Shown piece by piece: positions 16,172 through 24,423 of a DNA stretch of 64,000 nt (position 1 is the first letter of the stretch; each line of letters starts with the position of its first letter). The notes under the pieces were generated by a model. That model had not been told where the DNA came from. It saw only the letters and a program-made list of their open reading frames with translations, and made no database searches. The position numbers were made by a program, and so were the translations under genes. The stretch is from the NCBI RefSeq assembly GCF_008705135.1, contig NZ_CP023694.1, forward strand, positions 6,305,001 through 6,369,000, in the 5' to 3' direction. The DNA comes from Streptomyces coeruleorubidus. Its GTDB lineage: Bacteria; Actinomycetota; Actinomycetes; Streptomycetales; Streptomycetaceae.

Positions 16172-16211
16172 CCGGGGCGGCGGCACACGACCAAGTATTT
16201 CGCCGCCCCGG
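16172..16211. promoter_or_regulatory. 11-bp perfect hairpin between spdD and repSA
   Basis: CCGGGGCGGCG (16172-16182) pairs with CGCCGCCCCGG (16201-16211) around an 18-nt AT-richer loop. It could terminate the spd transcript, attenuate repSA or form part of the replication origin. There is no U tract. Confidence 0.6.
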
Positions 16212-16253
16212 GGCCTGTTCCTCCCGACCGAGCCAGTCAGAAGGAGAAACGCC

Positions 16254-17615
16254 ATCTTCACCCGCACCACTCCGGCCCCACTCCCGGAACTCGCGAACCT
16301 GGCCGCGCAGGGGACATTGCCGGGTATTCTCCGCCAACTCTCCGGACTCGGCGGCTGCACCAACCCGATCCGCCTCGACGGCCACCGCACCGAGTACGAC
16401 GTCGACACCCGCACCGGCGAAATCGGCAACGTCCTCCACCACCTCGACTCGACCAGCCTCCCGGCCGGACAGCTCCTCGTCCGCTGCAACAACCGCCGCA
16501 CGACCCGCTGCGCGGCCTGCGCCGAGGTCTACCGCCGCGACACCTTCCACCTGATCACCTCCGGCCTGCGCGGCGGCAAGGGCATCCCCGAACACGTCGC
16601 CGGCCACCCGCGCGTGTTCGCCACCTTCACCGCACCGAGCTTCGGCCCGGTCCACAACCGCCCCTCCAGCGGGCGCCCCTGCCGCTGCGGCACCCACCAC
16701 GACCAGGACGACGACGCACTCGGCACCCCGCTCGACCCGGACACCTACGACTACGAAGCCGCCGTCCTCTGGAACGCCCACACCGGTCCACTCTGGCGGC
16801 GCTTCTCGACCTACCTGCGCCGAGAGGTCGCCAAGCGCGCCGGCCTCTCCCAGCGCAGGTTCCGCGAGCACGCCCGCGTGTCCTTCGCCAAGGTCGCCGA
16901 GTACCAGAAGCGCGGCGCGGTCCACTTCCACGCCGTCATCCGCATCGACGGACCCAGCGGCGGCGACACCTCACCCCCCACCTGGGCAACCGCCGACCTG
17001 CTCACCGACGCCATCCGCACAGCCACAGCCAAGGTCCGCGTGGACGGCCCGAGCATCGACGGCCGTACCCACACCTTCGCCTTCGGCCGCCAACTCGACG
17101 TTCGCACCATCCGCTCGGCCGACTTCGACGACGGCCAGGAGCTCACCGAACGGGCGGTCGCCGCCTACATCGCCAAGTACGCCACCAAGGGTGCAGAGAC
17201 CGCGACGGGAGCTCTCGACCGGCCGCTCAAGTTCGCCGCCGAACTCGCCCAGCTCGACATCAGCGACCACGCCCGTCGCATGATCCGCACCGCATGGTTC
17301 CTCGGCGCACGCAAGGACCTCGAACACCTCCGCCTGCGCGCCTGGGCTCACATGCTCGGCTTCCGCGGCCACTTCTCCACCAAGTCCCGCCGCTACTCCA
17401 CCACCCTCGGTGCCCTCCGCGACGCCCGCGCCGAATGGCGCCGGGCACAAACCGCAGCAGCCAACGGCCTCGAGCCCGACACGACGTACGTCCTCGCGCA
17501 CTGGGTCTTCGCCGGTACCGGTCTGTCCGACGCCGAAGCCTGGCTGGCCGCATCTCTCGAACCCGCACCCGGAACGGAAGGAGAGCCGACATGGACCGTC
17601 GGCGAGACGAGCTGA
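16254..17615 (+). CDS. repSA: RepSA-type rolling-circle replication initiator
   Basis: About 453 aa. The HUH metal motif is seen in RGAVHFHAVIRID, and candidate nicking tyrosines lie in VAAYIAKYATKG. Cys pairs (TTRCAAC, CRCGTH) suggest zinc binding. Such initiators nick the origin of AICEs of the pSAM2 type for rolling-circle replication after excision. A good AAGGAG precedes codon 16254, which is ATC rather than ATG, so the start is uncertain. The first usual start in frame is TTG 16317 (432 aa), which has a poor ribosome site. The gene overlaps xis. Confidence 0.85.
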   Translation: MFTRTTPAPLPELANLAAQGTLPGILRQLSGLGGCTNPIRLDGHRTEYDVDTRTGEIGNVLHHLDSTSLPAGQLLVRCNNRRTTRCAACAEVYRRDTFHLITSGLRGGKGIPEHVAGHPRVFATFTAPSFGPVHNRPSSGRPCRCGTHHDQDDDALGTPLDPDTYDYEAAVLWNAHTGPLWRRFSTYLRREVAKRAGLSQRRFREHARVSFAKVAEYQKRGAVHFHAVIRIDGPSGGDTSPPTWATADLLTDAIRTATAKVRVDGPSIDGRTHTFAFGRQLDVRTIRSADFDDGQELTERAVAAYIAKYATKGAETATGALDRPLKFAAELAQLDISDHARRMIRTAWFLGARKDLEHLRLRAWAHMLGFRGHFSTKSRRYSTTLGALRDARAEWRRAQTAAANGLEPDTTYVLAHWVFAGTGLSDAEAWLAASLEPAPGTEGEPTWTVGETS

Positions 17616-17785
17616 TGACTGTCCCGCAGATCCTCGCCGAGCTCGGCGGAGTGTCCCGGCGAACCTTCTACCGCTGGCGCGAGCTGGGGCAGGCTCCGGA
17701 AGCGATCAAGCTTCCGAATGGTGAGCTCCGCGTCTGGCGCAGCGACTTCGACGCGTGGCTCCACGGGCTCGCGGAGGCGGCGTGA
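17591..17785 (+). CDS. xis: Excisionase (Xis), helix-turn-helix
   Basis: 64 aa from the ATG at 17591, after GGAAGGAGAG; a second ATG at 17615 also overlaps the repSA stop. A MerR/excisionase-type helix-turn-helix is clear (MTVPQILAELGGVSRRTFYR, then a wing ELRVWRSDFDAWL). It would bind the attachment sites and direct the integrase toward excision. It overlaps repSA upstream and int downstream (GTGA), so all three are translated from one message. Confidence 0.88.
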   Translation: MDRRRDELMTVPQILAELGGVSRRTFYRWRELGQAPEAIKLPNGELRVWRSDFDAWLHGLAEAA

Positions 17786-19188
17786 AGTCGCATGACGTAC
17801 GGGTGTGGGGCATCCGTAAGCGGCCGTACAAGACGCCGTCGTATGACGTGCGATGGAAGGTCGGCGATGCCCCGCCGTTCTCCGAGACCTTCCGGACGAA
17901 GGCACTCGCCGACAACTTCCGCGCCAAGCTTCTTCGGGCTGCGCAGAAGGGCGAGGCATTCTACTCGGAAACCGGTCTGCCGGACTCCATGGCACCGGTC
18001 AAAGAGTCCCGTACCTGGTACGACTTCGCACGGGCCTACGTCGCCATGAAGTGGCCGCACGCGGCTCCGAACTCCCGCGACAGCCTGAACGAGACGATGA
18101 CGCTCGTCACAACACAGCTGTTGGGTGATCGCCCGGGGCGGCCAGCTGACGACGTCTTGCGCCGTGCGCTGCGGGGCTGGGCTTTCGTTGTCCAAGCCTC
18201 GGACGAGGAAGCTCCGCCGGTCGACATCGCGAACGCTCTTCGCTGGGTAGCCAAAGCCTCTCTTCCGTTGGCGACGCTCAAGAATCCGGCAGACATCCGC
18301 CGCGTCCTCGACTCGCTCAAGCTCACGCTTTCCGGCGCTCCGGCGGCCGCCGAGACAGTACGGCGCAAGCGGGCGGTCCTCTTCAATGCCCTCGCCTACG
18401 CGGTCGAACTGGGGGAGCTCCCGGAGAATCCGGTCACGCTCGTGAAGTGGAAGCCGCCGAAGGTGACCAAGGAGGTTGACCGCCGGGTCGTGGTGAACCC
18501 TCGACAGGCACGCGAACTCCTGGCCGCAGTCTCTTACGTCGGCGGCTATCGCAGAGCCCGTGGGCGGCGCCTGGTCGCGCTCTTCGCCTGCATGTACTTC
18601 GGTGGACTTCGGCCGGCGGAAGCTGTGGCGCTGCGTCGTCCGGACTGCACGCTGCCGGAGACAGGGTGGGGTTCGCTGATCCTGGAGAAGACCCGCCCGA
18701 CCGTTGGGAAGCGCTGGACCGGAACCGGGGAGGTTCACGATAACCGAGGCCTCAAGAATCGCTCCGCGAACGAGACGCGCATCGTCCCGATCCCGCCGCG
18801 CCTCGTCCGCATGCTCCTCGCCCACATCGAGGAGTTCGGCACCGCCAAGGACGGGCGGCTGTTCGCCAACGAACGCGGGGGAGTGGTCGCCTCCACTACG
18901 TACTGGCGCGTCTGGGACGAGGCTCGGCACCTGGCGCTCACGCCGGAACAGGTGGCCTCGCCGCTGGCCGCTCGGCCGTACGACCTGAGGCACGCCGCAC
19001 TCTCCTCCTGGCTCAACGCTGGCGTCGACCCCACCGAGGTTGCGGAGCGCGCGGGCAACAGCGTCGAAGTGCTGCTGAGCCGGTACGCGAAGTGCCTCGA
19101 CGGTCGCCAGGACATAGCCAACCGCCGGATCGCCGAGCTCCTCGGTGAGGACGACGGCCAGGAGGACGAGCCCGGCGACGGGACCTGA
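17782..19188 (+). CDS. int: Tyrosine site-specific integrase
   Basis: 468 aa from a GTG overlapping the xis stop. The C-terminal catalytic domain has Arg277 in GGLRPAEA, the box II segment PYDLRHAALSSWL (Tyr where many relatives have His) and Tyr435 in LLSRYAKC. The position before it reads AGNS rather than AGHS, a variant common in Streptomyces. An N-terminal arm-binding and core-binding region covers ~1-230. It recombines attP with the 3' end of the tRNA-Arg gene ~230 bases downstream. Confidence 0.95.
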   Translation: MKSHDVRVWGIRKRPYKTPSYDVRWKVGDAPPFSETFRTKALADNFRAKLLRAAQKGEAFYSETGLPDSMAPVKESRTWYDFARAYVAMKWPHAAPNSRDSLNETMTLVTTQLLGDRPGRPADDVLRRALRGWAFVVQASDEEAPPVDIANALRWVAKASLPLATLKNPADIRRVLDSLKLTLSGAPAAAETVRRKRAVLFNALAYAVELGELPENPVTLVKWKPPKVTKEVDRRVVVNPRQARELLAAVSYVGGYRRARGRRLVALFACMYFGGLRPAEAVALRRPDCTLPETGWGSLILEKTRPTVGKRWTGTGEVHDNRGLKNRSANETRIVPIPPRLVRMLLAHIEEFGTAKDGRLFANERGGVVASTTYWRVWDEARHLALTPEQVASPLAARPYDLRHAALSSWLNAGVDPTEVAERAGNSVEVLLSRYAKCLDGRQDIANRRIAELLGEDDGQEDEPGDGT

Positions 19189-19362
19189 TCCCAACACTCC
19201 TTCGACACGCGCACCTGCGGCATGATGGCCCCCGGACTACGGTCCAGGGGCCTCGGCGTTTTCGGGCCTGACCTGCGGATTCCTGCCCTGCAGCCAGTCC
19301 ACGGATAGTCCACAGCCCCCGACATGCAGCCGCTCCGACCGGCACACGCCTGCACATACGCG

Positions 19363-19401
19363 AAGACCCCGTCTCAGCGAAAGCGCTGATGGCGGGGTCT
19401 T
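19363..19401. terminator. Hairpin between int and tRNA-Arg
   Basis: AAGACCCC (19363-19370) pairs with GGGGTCTT (19394-19401). It lies between the convergent int and tRNA genes and could end transcripts from both sides. Confidence 0.5.
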
Positions 19402-19419
19402 TGGGCACCTGATCCAAGG

Positions 19420-19491
19420 TGCCCCCGGCAGGATTCGAACCTGCGCACACGGCTCCGGAGGCCGTTGCTCTATCCCCTGAGCTACGGGGGC
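19420..19491 (-). tRNA. tRNA-Arg (anticodon CCG)
   Basis: On the minus strand the cloverleaf is complete: acceptor GCCCCCG/CGGGGGC, D-arm AGCTCAGGGGATAGAGC, anticodon arm ACGGC-CTCCGGA-GCCGT with anticodon CCG, and T-arm with GGTTCGAATCC. The CCA is not fully encoded (CC then T). It decodes CGG. Its 3' end faces int, as expected for the AICE attachment site. Confidence 0.97.
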
Positions 19492-19654
19492 GTGTCGGTC
19501 GCGTTGCTCGCGGCGACGGGTAGAACACTACCAGCTCCCCCCGGGTGGTCATGAACGGGTTTCCGCTGTCGGGGGCGGGGTTGCGGGGCGCCCGGTCGGG
19601 GTGGAAGTGGGGAAAACCCGGACGCGGTGGCCGGGGTCGACCTACTCTCGAGTT

Positions 19655-20140
19655 GTGCCAGGCGCGTCGGGCCGGGTGCTTGTTGTGGACGACAACAAGG
19701 TCATCCGGCAGTTGATCAGGGTCAACCTCGAGCTGGAGGGGCTGGAGGTCGTGACCGCGGCCGATGGTGCCGAGTGTCTTGATGTCGTTCATCAGGTGCG
19801 GCCCGATCTCGTGACCCTCGACGTCGCCATGCCCCGGCTGGACGGGATCCGTACCGCCACTCGCCTGCGGGCCGATCCGCGTACCCGTGACGTGCCCCTC
19901 GCCATCATCAGTGCCTGCACCCAGTACGAAGTCGAGGCCGGGCTGGAAGTGGGTGTCGACGCCTTCCTCGCCAAGCCGTTCGAGCCCGCTGAACTCGTCG
20001 GGATGGTCCGGCAGTTGATCGAGCGGGAGCGGAGCGGGGGGATGCAAGGGGGCGGTGGCGGGAGTGCGCCCCCTTACGGGTCCGTCCTCGGCGCGGGGGA
20101 GGCCGAGCGGGCCGGGAGTGCCGGGAGTACCGGCGGTTGA
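19655..20140 (+). CDS. Single-domain response regulator
   Basis: 161 aa from the GTG at 19655. A receiver domain fills residues 6-125: acidic pair VVDDN, phospho-acceptor Asp in TLDVAMPRLDG, Ser in ISACT at the usual Thr/Ser site, and Lys in LAKPFEP. The last ~35 residues are Gly/Ser-rich and carry no DNA-binding domain, so output must be through protein partners. No ribosome site is visible. A -10-like TACTCT lies 6 bases before the GTG, so the message may be leaderless. It sits between tRNA-Arg and nrtL. Confidence 0.85.
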   Translation: MPGASGRVLVVDDNKVIRQLIRVNLELEGLEVVTAADGAECLDVVHQVRPDLVTLDVAMPRLDGIRTATRLRADPRTRDVPLAIISACTQYEVEAGLEVGVDAFLAKPFEPAELVGMVRQLIERERSGGMQGGGGGSAPPYGSVLGAGEAERAGSAGSTGG

Positions 20141-20256
20141 TCCGCCCTCTGTGGATGGCTTACTGATCGATCCGCGGTCGAGGGTTCCGTCCACATCCCG
20201 GACCCCTTCAAAACCGGTTCGCATACCCACCCCCTTCCTCCCATACGCTTGTCCCC

Positions 20257-21441
20257 GTGACCCCCGTCGAGCTCTCGCGCACCGTGCTGAACGCCGTGCG
20301 TCGCGCTGTCGACGAGGGTGAGCTCAGCGTGACCGTGCCGGAGCGGGCCGTGGTCACTCCGCCGGGGCCCGGGGGCTGTGGCGACTACGCCACCAACATC
20401 GCCCTCCAGCTGGCCGGCGCGGCAGGGCAGCCGCCGCGGCGCGTGGCCGAGATCCTGAGGGCGCGGCTCGCCGGTGAGGCCCTGATCGGTGACGTCGTCG
20501 TCACTGGGCCCGGTTTTCTCAACTTCAGCCTGGAACGCAACGTATCCGCGCTCCTCGTCGAGGAGATCCTGCGGCGTGGGCGGCGGTACGGCCACGCCGA
20601 GGGGTTCAGCGGGACCATCGTGCGGCTCCGGTGCCCGGCGGAGGTCCGTGCCGTCGTCGTCACGGACGCCCTGGCCCGCGTGCTGCGCAGCCAAGGTGAC
20701 GTCGTGCGCGTCGAGTGCGAGGGCCGGCCCGCGCCGGAGTGGGAGACCGTCCTCGGTGTGGACCGCAGTCACTCCAGCAGCCACACCGGCAGTCATTCCG
20801 GCAGCCACACCGCCACTCACTCCGGCAGCCATCCCGGAAGCCGTTTCGACAGCCATCCCGGGAGTCACGCCGGAAGCCACTCCGACAGCCACCCCCAGCC
20901 CCGCCCCTCCGGGCCCAGCCCCCTCCCCGACCTCGACGTCACCGTCCACCCCGTCCCCGCCCCCGTCCCCGCCGACCCCCTGCCCCTCGGCCGCGACGCC
21001 GCCCGCTGGGCCCTGCTGTACCCGGCCGCCCACGACCGGCCCCGGATTCCCGGCGATCACCTGACCCAGCGGGAGACCAACCCTCTCTTCCGCGTCCGGT
21101 ACGCCCACGCCCGCACCCGGGCACTCCTGCGCAACGCCGCCGACCTGGGCTTCCACCCCGAGCCCGGTCCCGTGAGCGACGCGGAAACGCTGCTCGCCGC
21201 ACTCGGCGACCACCCCCGTATCCTCACCACCACCGCCACCCACCGCAGCCCCGACCGCCTGGCCCGGCACCTCGTCGCCGTCGCCGACGCCACGCTGCCG
21301 CTGCTCCCGGCCGTGCTGCCCCTGGGCGACGAGAAACCCTCGGCCGCCCACCGTGCCCGGCTCGCTCTCGCCGAAGCCGCCGGGGCGGTGCTGGCCGGTG
21401 GCCTGTCCCTGCTCGGCATCGACGCACCCGACCATCTCTGA
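20257..21441 (+). CDS. nrtL: ArgS-related anticodon-binding protein NrtL
   Basis: 394 aa from the GTG at 20257. The N-terminal ~110 residues resemble the N-domain of arginyl-tRNA synthetase ([27 protein letters not shown]). The C-terminal ~140 residues are a DALR anticodon-binding domain ([19 protein letters not shown]). The catalytic Rossmann domain with HIGH and KMSK is absent, so it cannot charge tRNA. A Ser-His-Gly repeat linker replaces it in the middle. Streptomyces keep such an ArgS relic just before lysA; its role is unknown. lysA starts 16 bases after its stop. Confidence 0.85.
   Translation: MTPVELSRTVLNAVRRAVDEGELSVTVPERAVVTPPGPGGCGDYATNIALQLAGAAGQPPRRVAEILRARLAGEALIGDVVVTGPGFLNFSLERNVSALLVEEILRRGRRYGHAEGFSGTIVRLRCPAEVRAVVVTDALARVLRSQGDVVRVECEGRPAPEWETVLGVDRSHSSSHTGSHSGSHTATHSGSHPGSRFDSHPGSHAGSHSDSHPQPRPSGPSPLPDLDVTVHPVPAPVPADPLPLGRDAARWALLYPAAHDRPRIPGDHLTQRETNPLFRVRYAHARTRALLRNAADLGFHPEPGPVSDAETLLAALGDHPRILTTTATHRSPDRLARHLVAVADATLPLLPAVLPLGDEKPSAAHRARLALAEAAGAVLAGGLSLLGIDAPDHL
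20764..20895 (+). repeat. Tandem repeats encoding a Ser-His-Gly linker in NrtL
   Basis: About a dozen imperfect 12-base units of the type GGCAGCCACTCC/GGCAGTCATTCC encode HSGSH-type motifs. They are in frame inside nrtL and likely vary in number between strains. Confidence 0.85.
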
Positions 21442-21457
21442 GAGACGCATACCGATC

Positions 21458-22849
21458 ATGAGCCGTTCCGCACACCCTGCCGGGCCCCGTCACGCCGACG
21501 TCCTCCCCGAGGGCCACTACTCGGCCCCGCCCGCCGACCTCAACGCCCTGGACCCGAAGGTCTGGGCGCAGACCGTGACCCGTGACGAGCACGGTGTCGC
21601 CACCGTCGGAGGGATCTCCGTCACGCGGCTCGCCGAGGAGTTCGGCACCCCGGCCTACATCCTCGACGAGGCGGACTTCCGGTCACGCGCGCGTGCGTGG
21701 CGCACCGCGTTCGGGACCGACGCCGACGTCTACTACGCCGGCAAGGCGTTCCTCTCCCGTGCCGTCGTGCGCTGGCTGCACGAGGAAGGGCTGAACGTCG
21801 ACGTCTGCTCCGGCGGGGAGCTGGCCACCGCCCTGTCCGCCGGCATGCCCGCCGACCGGATCGCCTTCCACGGCAACAACAAGTCCGTCGACGAGATCAC
21901 CAGGGCCGTCGAGGTCGGTGTGGGTCACATCGTGCTCGACTCCTTCCAGGAGATCGTCCGGGTCGCCCACATCGCGCAGAGCCTCGGGAAGCGGCAGAAG
22001 GTCCTGATCCGGATCACCGTCGGCGTCGAGGCCCACACCCACGAGTTCATCGCCACGGCCCATGAGGACCAGAAGTTCGGCATTCCGCTGGCCGGCGGGC
22101 AGGCCGCCGAGGCCGTACGCCGTGCCCTCCAGCTCGACGGGCTCGAGCTCGTCGGCCTCCACAGCCACATCGGTTCGCAGATCTTCGACATGTCCGGGTT
22201 CGAGGTCGCCGCCCACCGTGTGGTCGGGCTGCTGAAGGACATCCGCGACGAGCACGGCGTCGAGCTGCCCGAGATCGACCTCGGCGGCGGGCTCGGGATC
22301 GCGTACACGAGCGACGACGACCCGCGCGAGCCGCACGAGATCGCCAAGGCGCTCAGCGAGATCGTCAGCCGTGAGTGCGAGGCCGCCAAGCTGCGCACGC
22401 CGCGCATCTCCGTCGAGCCGGGGCGCGCCATCGTCGGCCCGACCGCCTTCACGCTCTACGAGGTCGGCACCATCAAGCCCCTCGACGGCCTGCGGACGTA
22501 CGTCTCCGTCGACGGCGGCATGTCGGACAACATCCGTACCGCGCTGTACGACGCCGAGTACAGCGTCGCGCTGGTCTCCCGCACCTCCGACGCCGAGCCG
22601 ATGCTCGCCCGGGTCGTCGGCAAGCACTGCGAGAGCGGGGACATCGTGGTCAAGGACGCGTTCCTGCCGGCCGACGTGGCACCGGGTGACCTCATCGCCG
22701 TACCGGCCACGGGCGCCTACTGCCGGTCCATGGCCAGCAACTACAACCACGTGCTGCGGCCGCCGGTCGTGAGCGTGCGCGATGGTGAGGCCCGGGTGAT
22801 CGTCCGCCGTGAGACGGAGGAGGACCTGCTGCGTCTCGACGTCGGCTGA
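21458..22849 (+). CDS. lysA: Diaminopimelate decarboxylase
   Basis: 463 aa from the ATG at 21458. It converts meso-diaminopimelate to lysine (EC 4.1.1.20) with pyridoxal phosphate. The PLP lysine is K96 in [10 protein letters not shown]; other family signatures are [16 protein letters not shown], the phosphate-binding Gly run IDLGGGLGI, and active-site Cys in VCSGGELA-like and CESGDI segments. Fold-III TIM barrel and C-terminal beta domain are complete. It is next to hom-thrCB, which share the aspartate pathway, but a hairpin separates it from them. Confidence 0.97.
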   Translation: MSRSAHPAGPRHADVLPEGHYSAPPADLNALDPKVWAQTVTRDEHGVATVGGISVTRLAEEFGTPAYILDEADFRSRARAWRTAFGTDADVYYAGKAFLSRAVVRWLHEEGLNVDVCSGGELATALSAGMPADRIAFHGNNKSVDEITRAVEVGVGHIVLDSFQEIVRVAHIAQSLGKRQKVLIRITVGVEAHTHEFIATAHEDQKFGIPLAGGQAAEAVRRALQLDGLELVGLHSHIGSQIFDMSGFEVAAHRVVGLLKDIRDEHGVELPEIDLGGGLGIAYTSDDDPREPHEIAKALSEIVSRECEAAKLRTPRISVEPGRAIVGPTAFTLYEVGTIKPLDGLRTYVSVDGGMSDNIRTALYDAEYSVALVSRTSDAEPMLARVVGKHCESGDIVVKDAFLPADVAPGDLIAVPATGAYCRSMASNYNHVLRPPVVSVRDGEARVIVRRETEEDLLRLDVG

Positions 22850-22850
22850 G

Positions 22851-22985
22851 CGAGAAGGCGAAGGCCGAGAAGCCGAAGACCGAGAAGGCGAAGGCTTGGG
22901 AAGCCGAAGACCGACAAGGCGAAGGCCCGGGAAGTCGACGGCCGAGAAGCAGAAGACCGACAAGCCGAAGACCGACAAGCCGAAT
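22851..22985. repeat. Short purine-rich tandem repeats after lysA
   Basis: Variants of GAGAAGCCGAAGACC and GAGAAGGCGAAGGCC recur about nine times. One frame would encode a Lys/Glu/Ala-rich tail (EKAKAEKPKTEKAKA), but the lysA stop precedes it and no start with a ribosome site was found. Confidence 0.8.
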
Positions 22986-22989
22986 GCCA

Positions 22990-23020
22990 CGGGGCGGAAG
23001 ATCTCCTGTCTGCCGCCCCG
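22990..23020 (+). terminator. Hairpin downstream of lysA
   Basis: CGGGGCGG (22990-22997) pairs with CCGCCCCG (23013-23020) around a 15-nt loop. It should end the nrtL-lysA message ahead of hom. Confidence 0.6.
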
Positions 23021-23124
23021 GGGAAAATGAAATAGACATCTCACGATCCGGACCGGGGGCAGAAACTCCCGTCCGGTGAGTGAGACTGGTTCCACCGTAG
23101 ACGGTAATGAGGAAACGAGGTCGG

Positions 23125-24417
23125 ATGATGCGTACGCGTCCGCTGAAGGTGGCGCTGCTGGGCTGTGGAGTGGTCGGCTCAGAGGTGGCGCGCATCATGA
23201 CGACGCACGCCGACGACCTCACGGCCCGGATCGGGGCTCCCGTGGAGCTGGCGGGCGTGGCGGTGCGGCGGCCCGACAGGGTCAGGGAAGGCATCGACCA
23301 GGCCCTCGTCACCACCGACGCCACCGCCCTCGTCAAACGGGGCGACATCGACGTCGTCGTGGAGGTGATCGGCGGGATCGAGCCCGCGCGGACCCTCATC
23401 ACCACCGCCTTCGAGCACGGCGCCTCCGTCGTCTCCGCCAACAAGGCGCTCCTCGCCCAGGACGGGGCGGCCCTGCACGCCGCCGCCGAGGAGCACGACA
23501 AGGACCTCTACTACGAGGCCGCCGTCGCCGGTGCCATCCCGCTGATCCGGCCGCTGCGCGAGTCCCTCGCCGGCGACAAGATCAACCGGGTGATGGGCAT
23601 CGTCAACGGCACGACCAACTTCATCCTCGACAAGATGGACTCGACCGGCGCCGGCTACCAGGAGGCCCTCGACGAGGCCACCGCCCTGGGCTACGCCGAG
23701 GCCGACCCGACCGCCGACGTCGAGGGCTTCGACGCCGCCGCCAAGGCCGCCATCCTCGCCGGTATCGCCTTCCACACGCGTGTGCGCCTCGACGACGTCT
23801 ACCGCGAGGGCATGACCGAGGTGACGGCGGCCGACTTCGCCTCCGCGAAGGAGATGGGCTGCACGATCAAGCTGCTCGCCATCTGCGAGCGGGCCGCGGA
23901 CGGGGCGTCCGTCACCGCGCGCGTGCACCCGGCCATGATCCCGCTCAGCCACCCGCTGGCCTCCGTGCGCGGCGCCTACAACGCCGTGTTCGTCGAGTCC
24001 GACGCCGCCGGGCAGCTCATGTTCTACGGCCCCGGAGCGGGCGGTTCCCCGACGGCCTCGGCCGTGCTCGGCGACCTTGTCGCCGTCTGCCGCAACCGCC
24101 TCAGCGGCGCGACCGGACCGGGGGAGTCCGCCTACGCCGCCCTCACCGTGTCCCCGATGGGCGACGTCGTCACGCGCTACCACATCAGCCTCGACGTGGC
24201 CGACAAACCGGGTGTTCTCGCCCAGGTCGCGACCGTCTTCGCCGAGCACGGAGTCTCGATCGATACGGTTCGCCAATCGGGGAAGGACGGCGAGGCCTCC
24301 CTCGTCGTCGTCACGCACCGCGCGTCCGACGCCGCCCTCACCGGGACCGTCGAGGCGTTGCGCAAGCTCGACACCGTGCGTGGTGTCGCCAGCATCATGC
24401 GGGTTGAAGGAGAGTAA
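23125..24417 (+). CDS. hom: Homoserine dehydrogenase
   Basis: 430 aa from the ATG at 23125 (a second ATG follows directly), with GAGG upstream. It reduces aspartate semialdehyde to homoserine (EC 1.1.1.3). The Rossmann motif is VALLGCGVVGSEVA, followed by the catalytic domain (KALLAQDGA, YYEAAVAGAIP, GIVNGTTNFIL, GYAEADPTADVEG). A C-terminal ACT domain (HISLDVADKPGVLAQVA) likely senses threonine for feedback inhibition. thrC starts 6 bases downstream, so hom-thrC form an operon. Confidence 0.97.
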   Translation: MMRTRPLKVALLGCGVVGSEVARIMTTHADDLTARIGAPVELAGVAVRRPDRVREGIDQALVTTDATALVKRGDIDVVVEVIGGIEPARTLITTAFEHGASVVSANKALLAQDGAALHAAAEEHDKDLYYEAAVAGAIPLIRPLRESLAGDKINRVMGIVNGTTNFILDKMDSTGAGYQEALDEATALGYAEADPTADVEGFDAAAKAAILAGIAFHTRVRLDDVYREGMTEVTAADFASAKEMGCTIKLLAICERAADGASVTARVHPAMIPLSHPLASVRGAYNAVFVESDAAGQLMFYGPGAGGSPTASAVLGDLVAVCRNRLSGATGPGESAYAALTVSPMGDVVTRYHISLDVADKPGVLAQVATVFAEHGVSIDTVRQSGKDGEASLVVVTHRASDAALTGTVEALRKLDTVRGVASIMRVEGE

Positions 24418-24423
24418 CCAGCA

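Larger units (their letters stand above)
10661..19491. mobile_element. Actinomycete integrative and conjugative element (AICE) in tRNA-Arg
   Basis: This interval has the standard AICE module order: regulators with a NUDIX protein, a GntR repressor, a TraB/FtsK translocase, Spd genes, RepSA, Xis, Int, then the tRNA target. Such elements excise, replicate by rolling circle and transfer double-stranded DNA through TraB. The right junction must lie in the 3' half of the tRNA (about 19420-19460), next to int. The left limit given is only the first AICE-type gene. No repeat of the tRNA 3' end was found by eye to the left, so the element may extend past position 1 or have lost that end. Confidence 0.85.

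Noticed and set aside
20764-20895. nrtL repeats as a mobile element or CRISPR
   Set aside because: The units are 12-base, in frame and encode a low-complexity linker.
23076-23124. Possible threonine leader peptide before hom
   Set aside because: The GTG-started frame has only scattered Thr codons and no terminator/antiterminator pair could be drawn, so attenuation of the enteric type is not supported.
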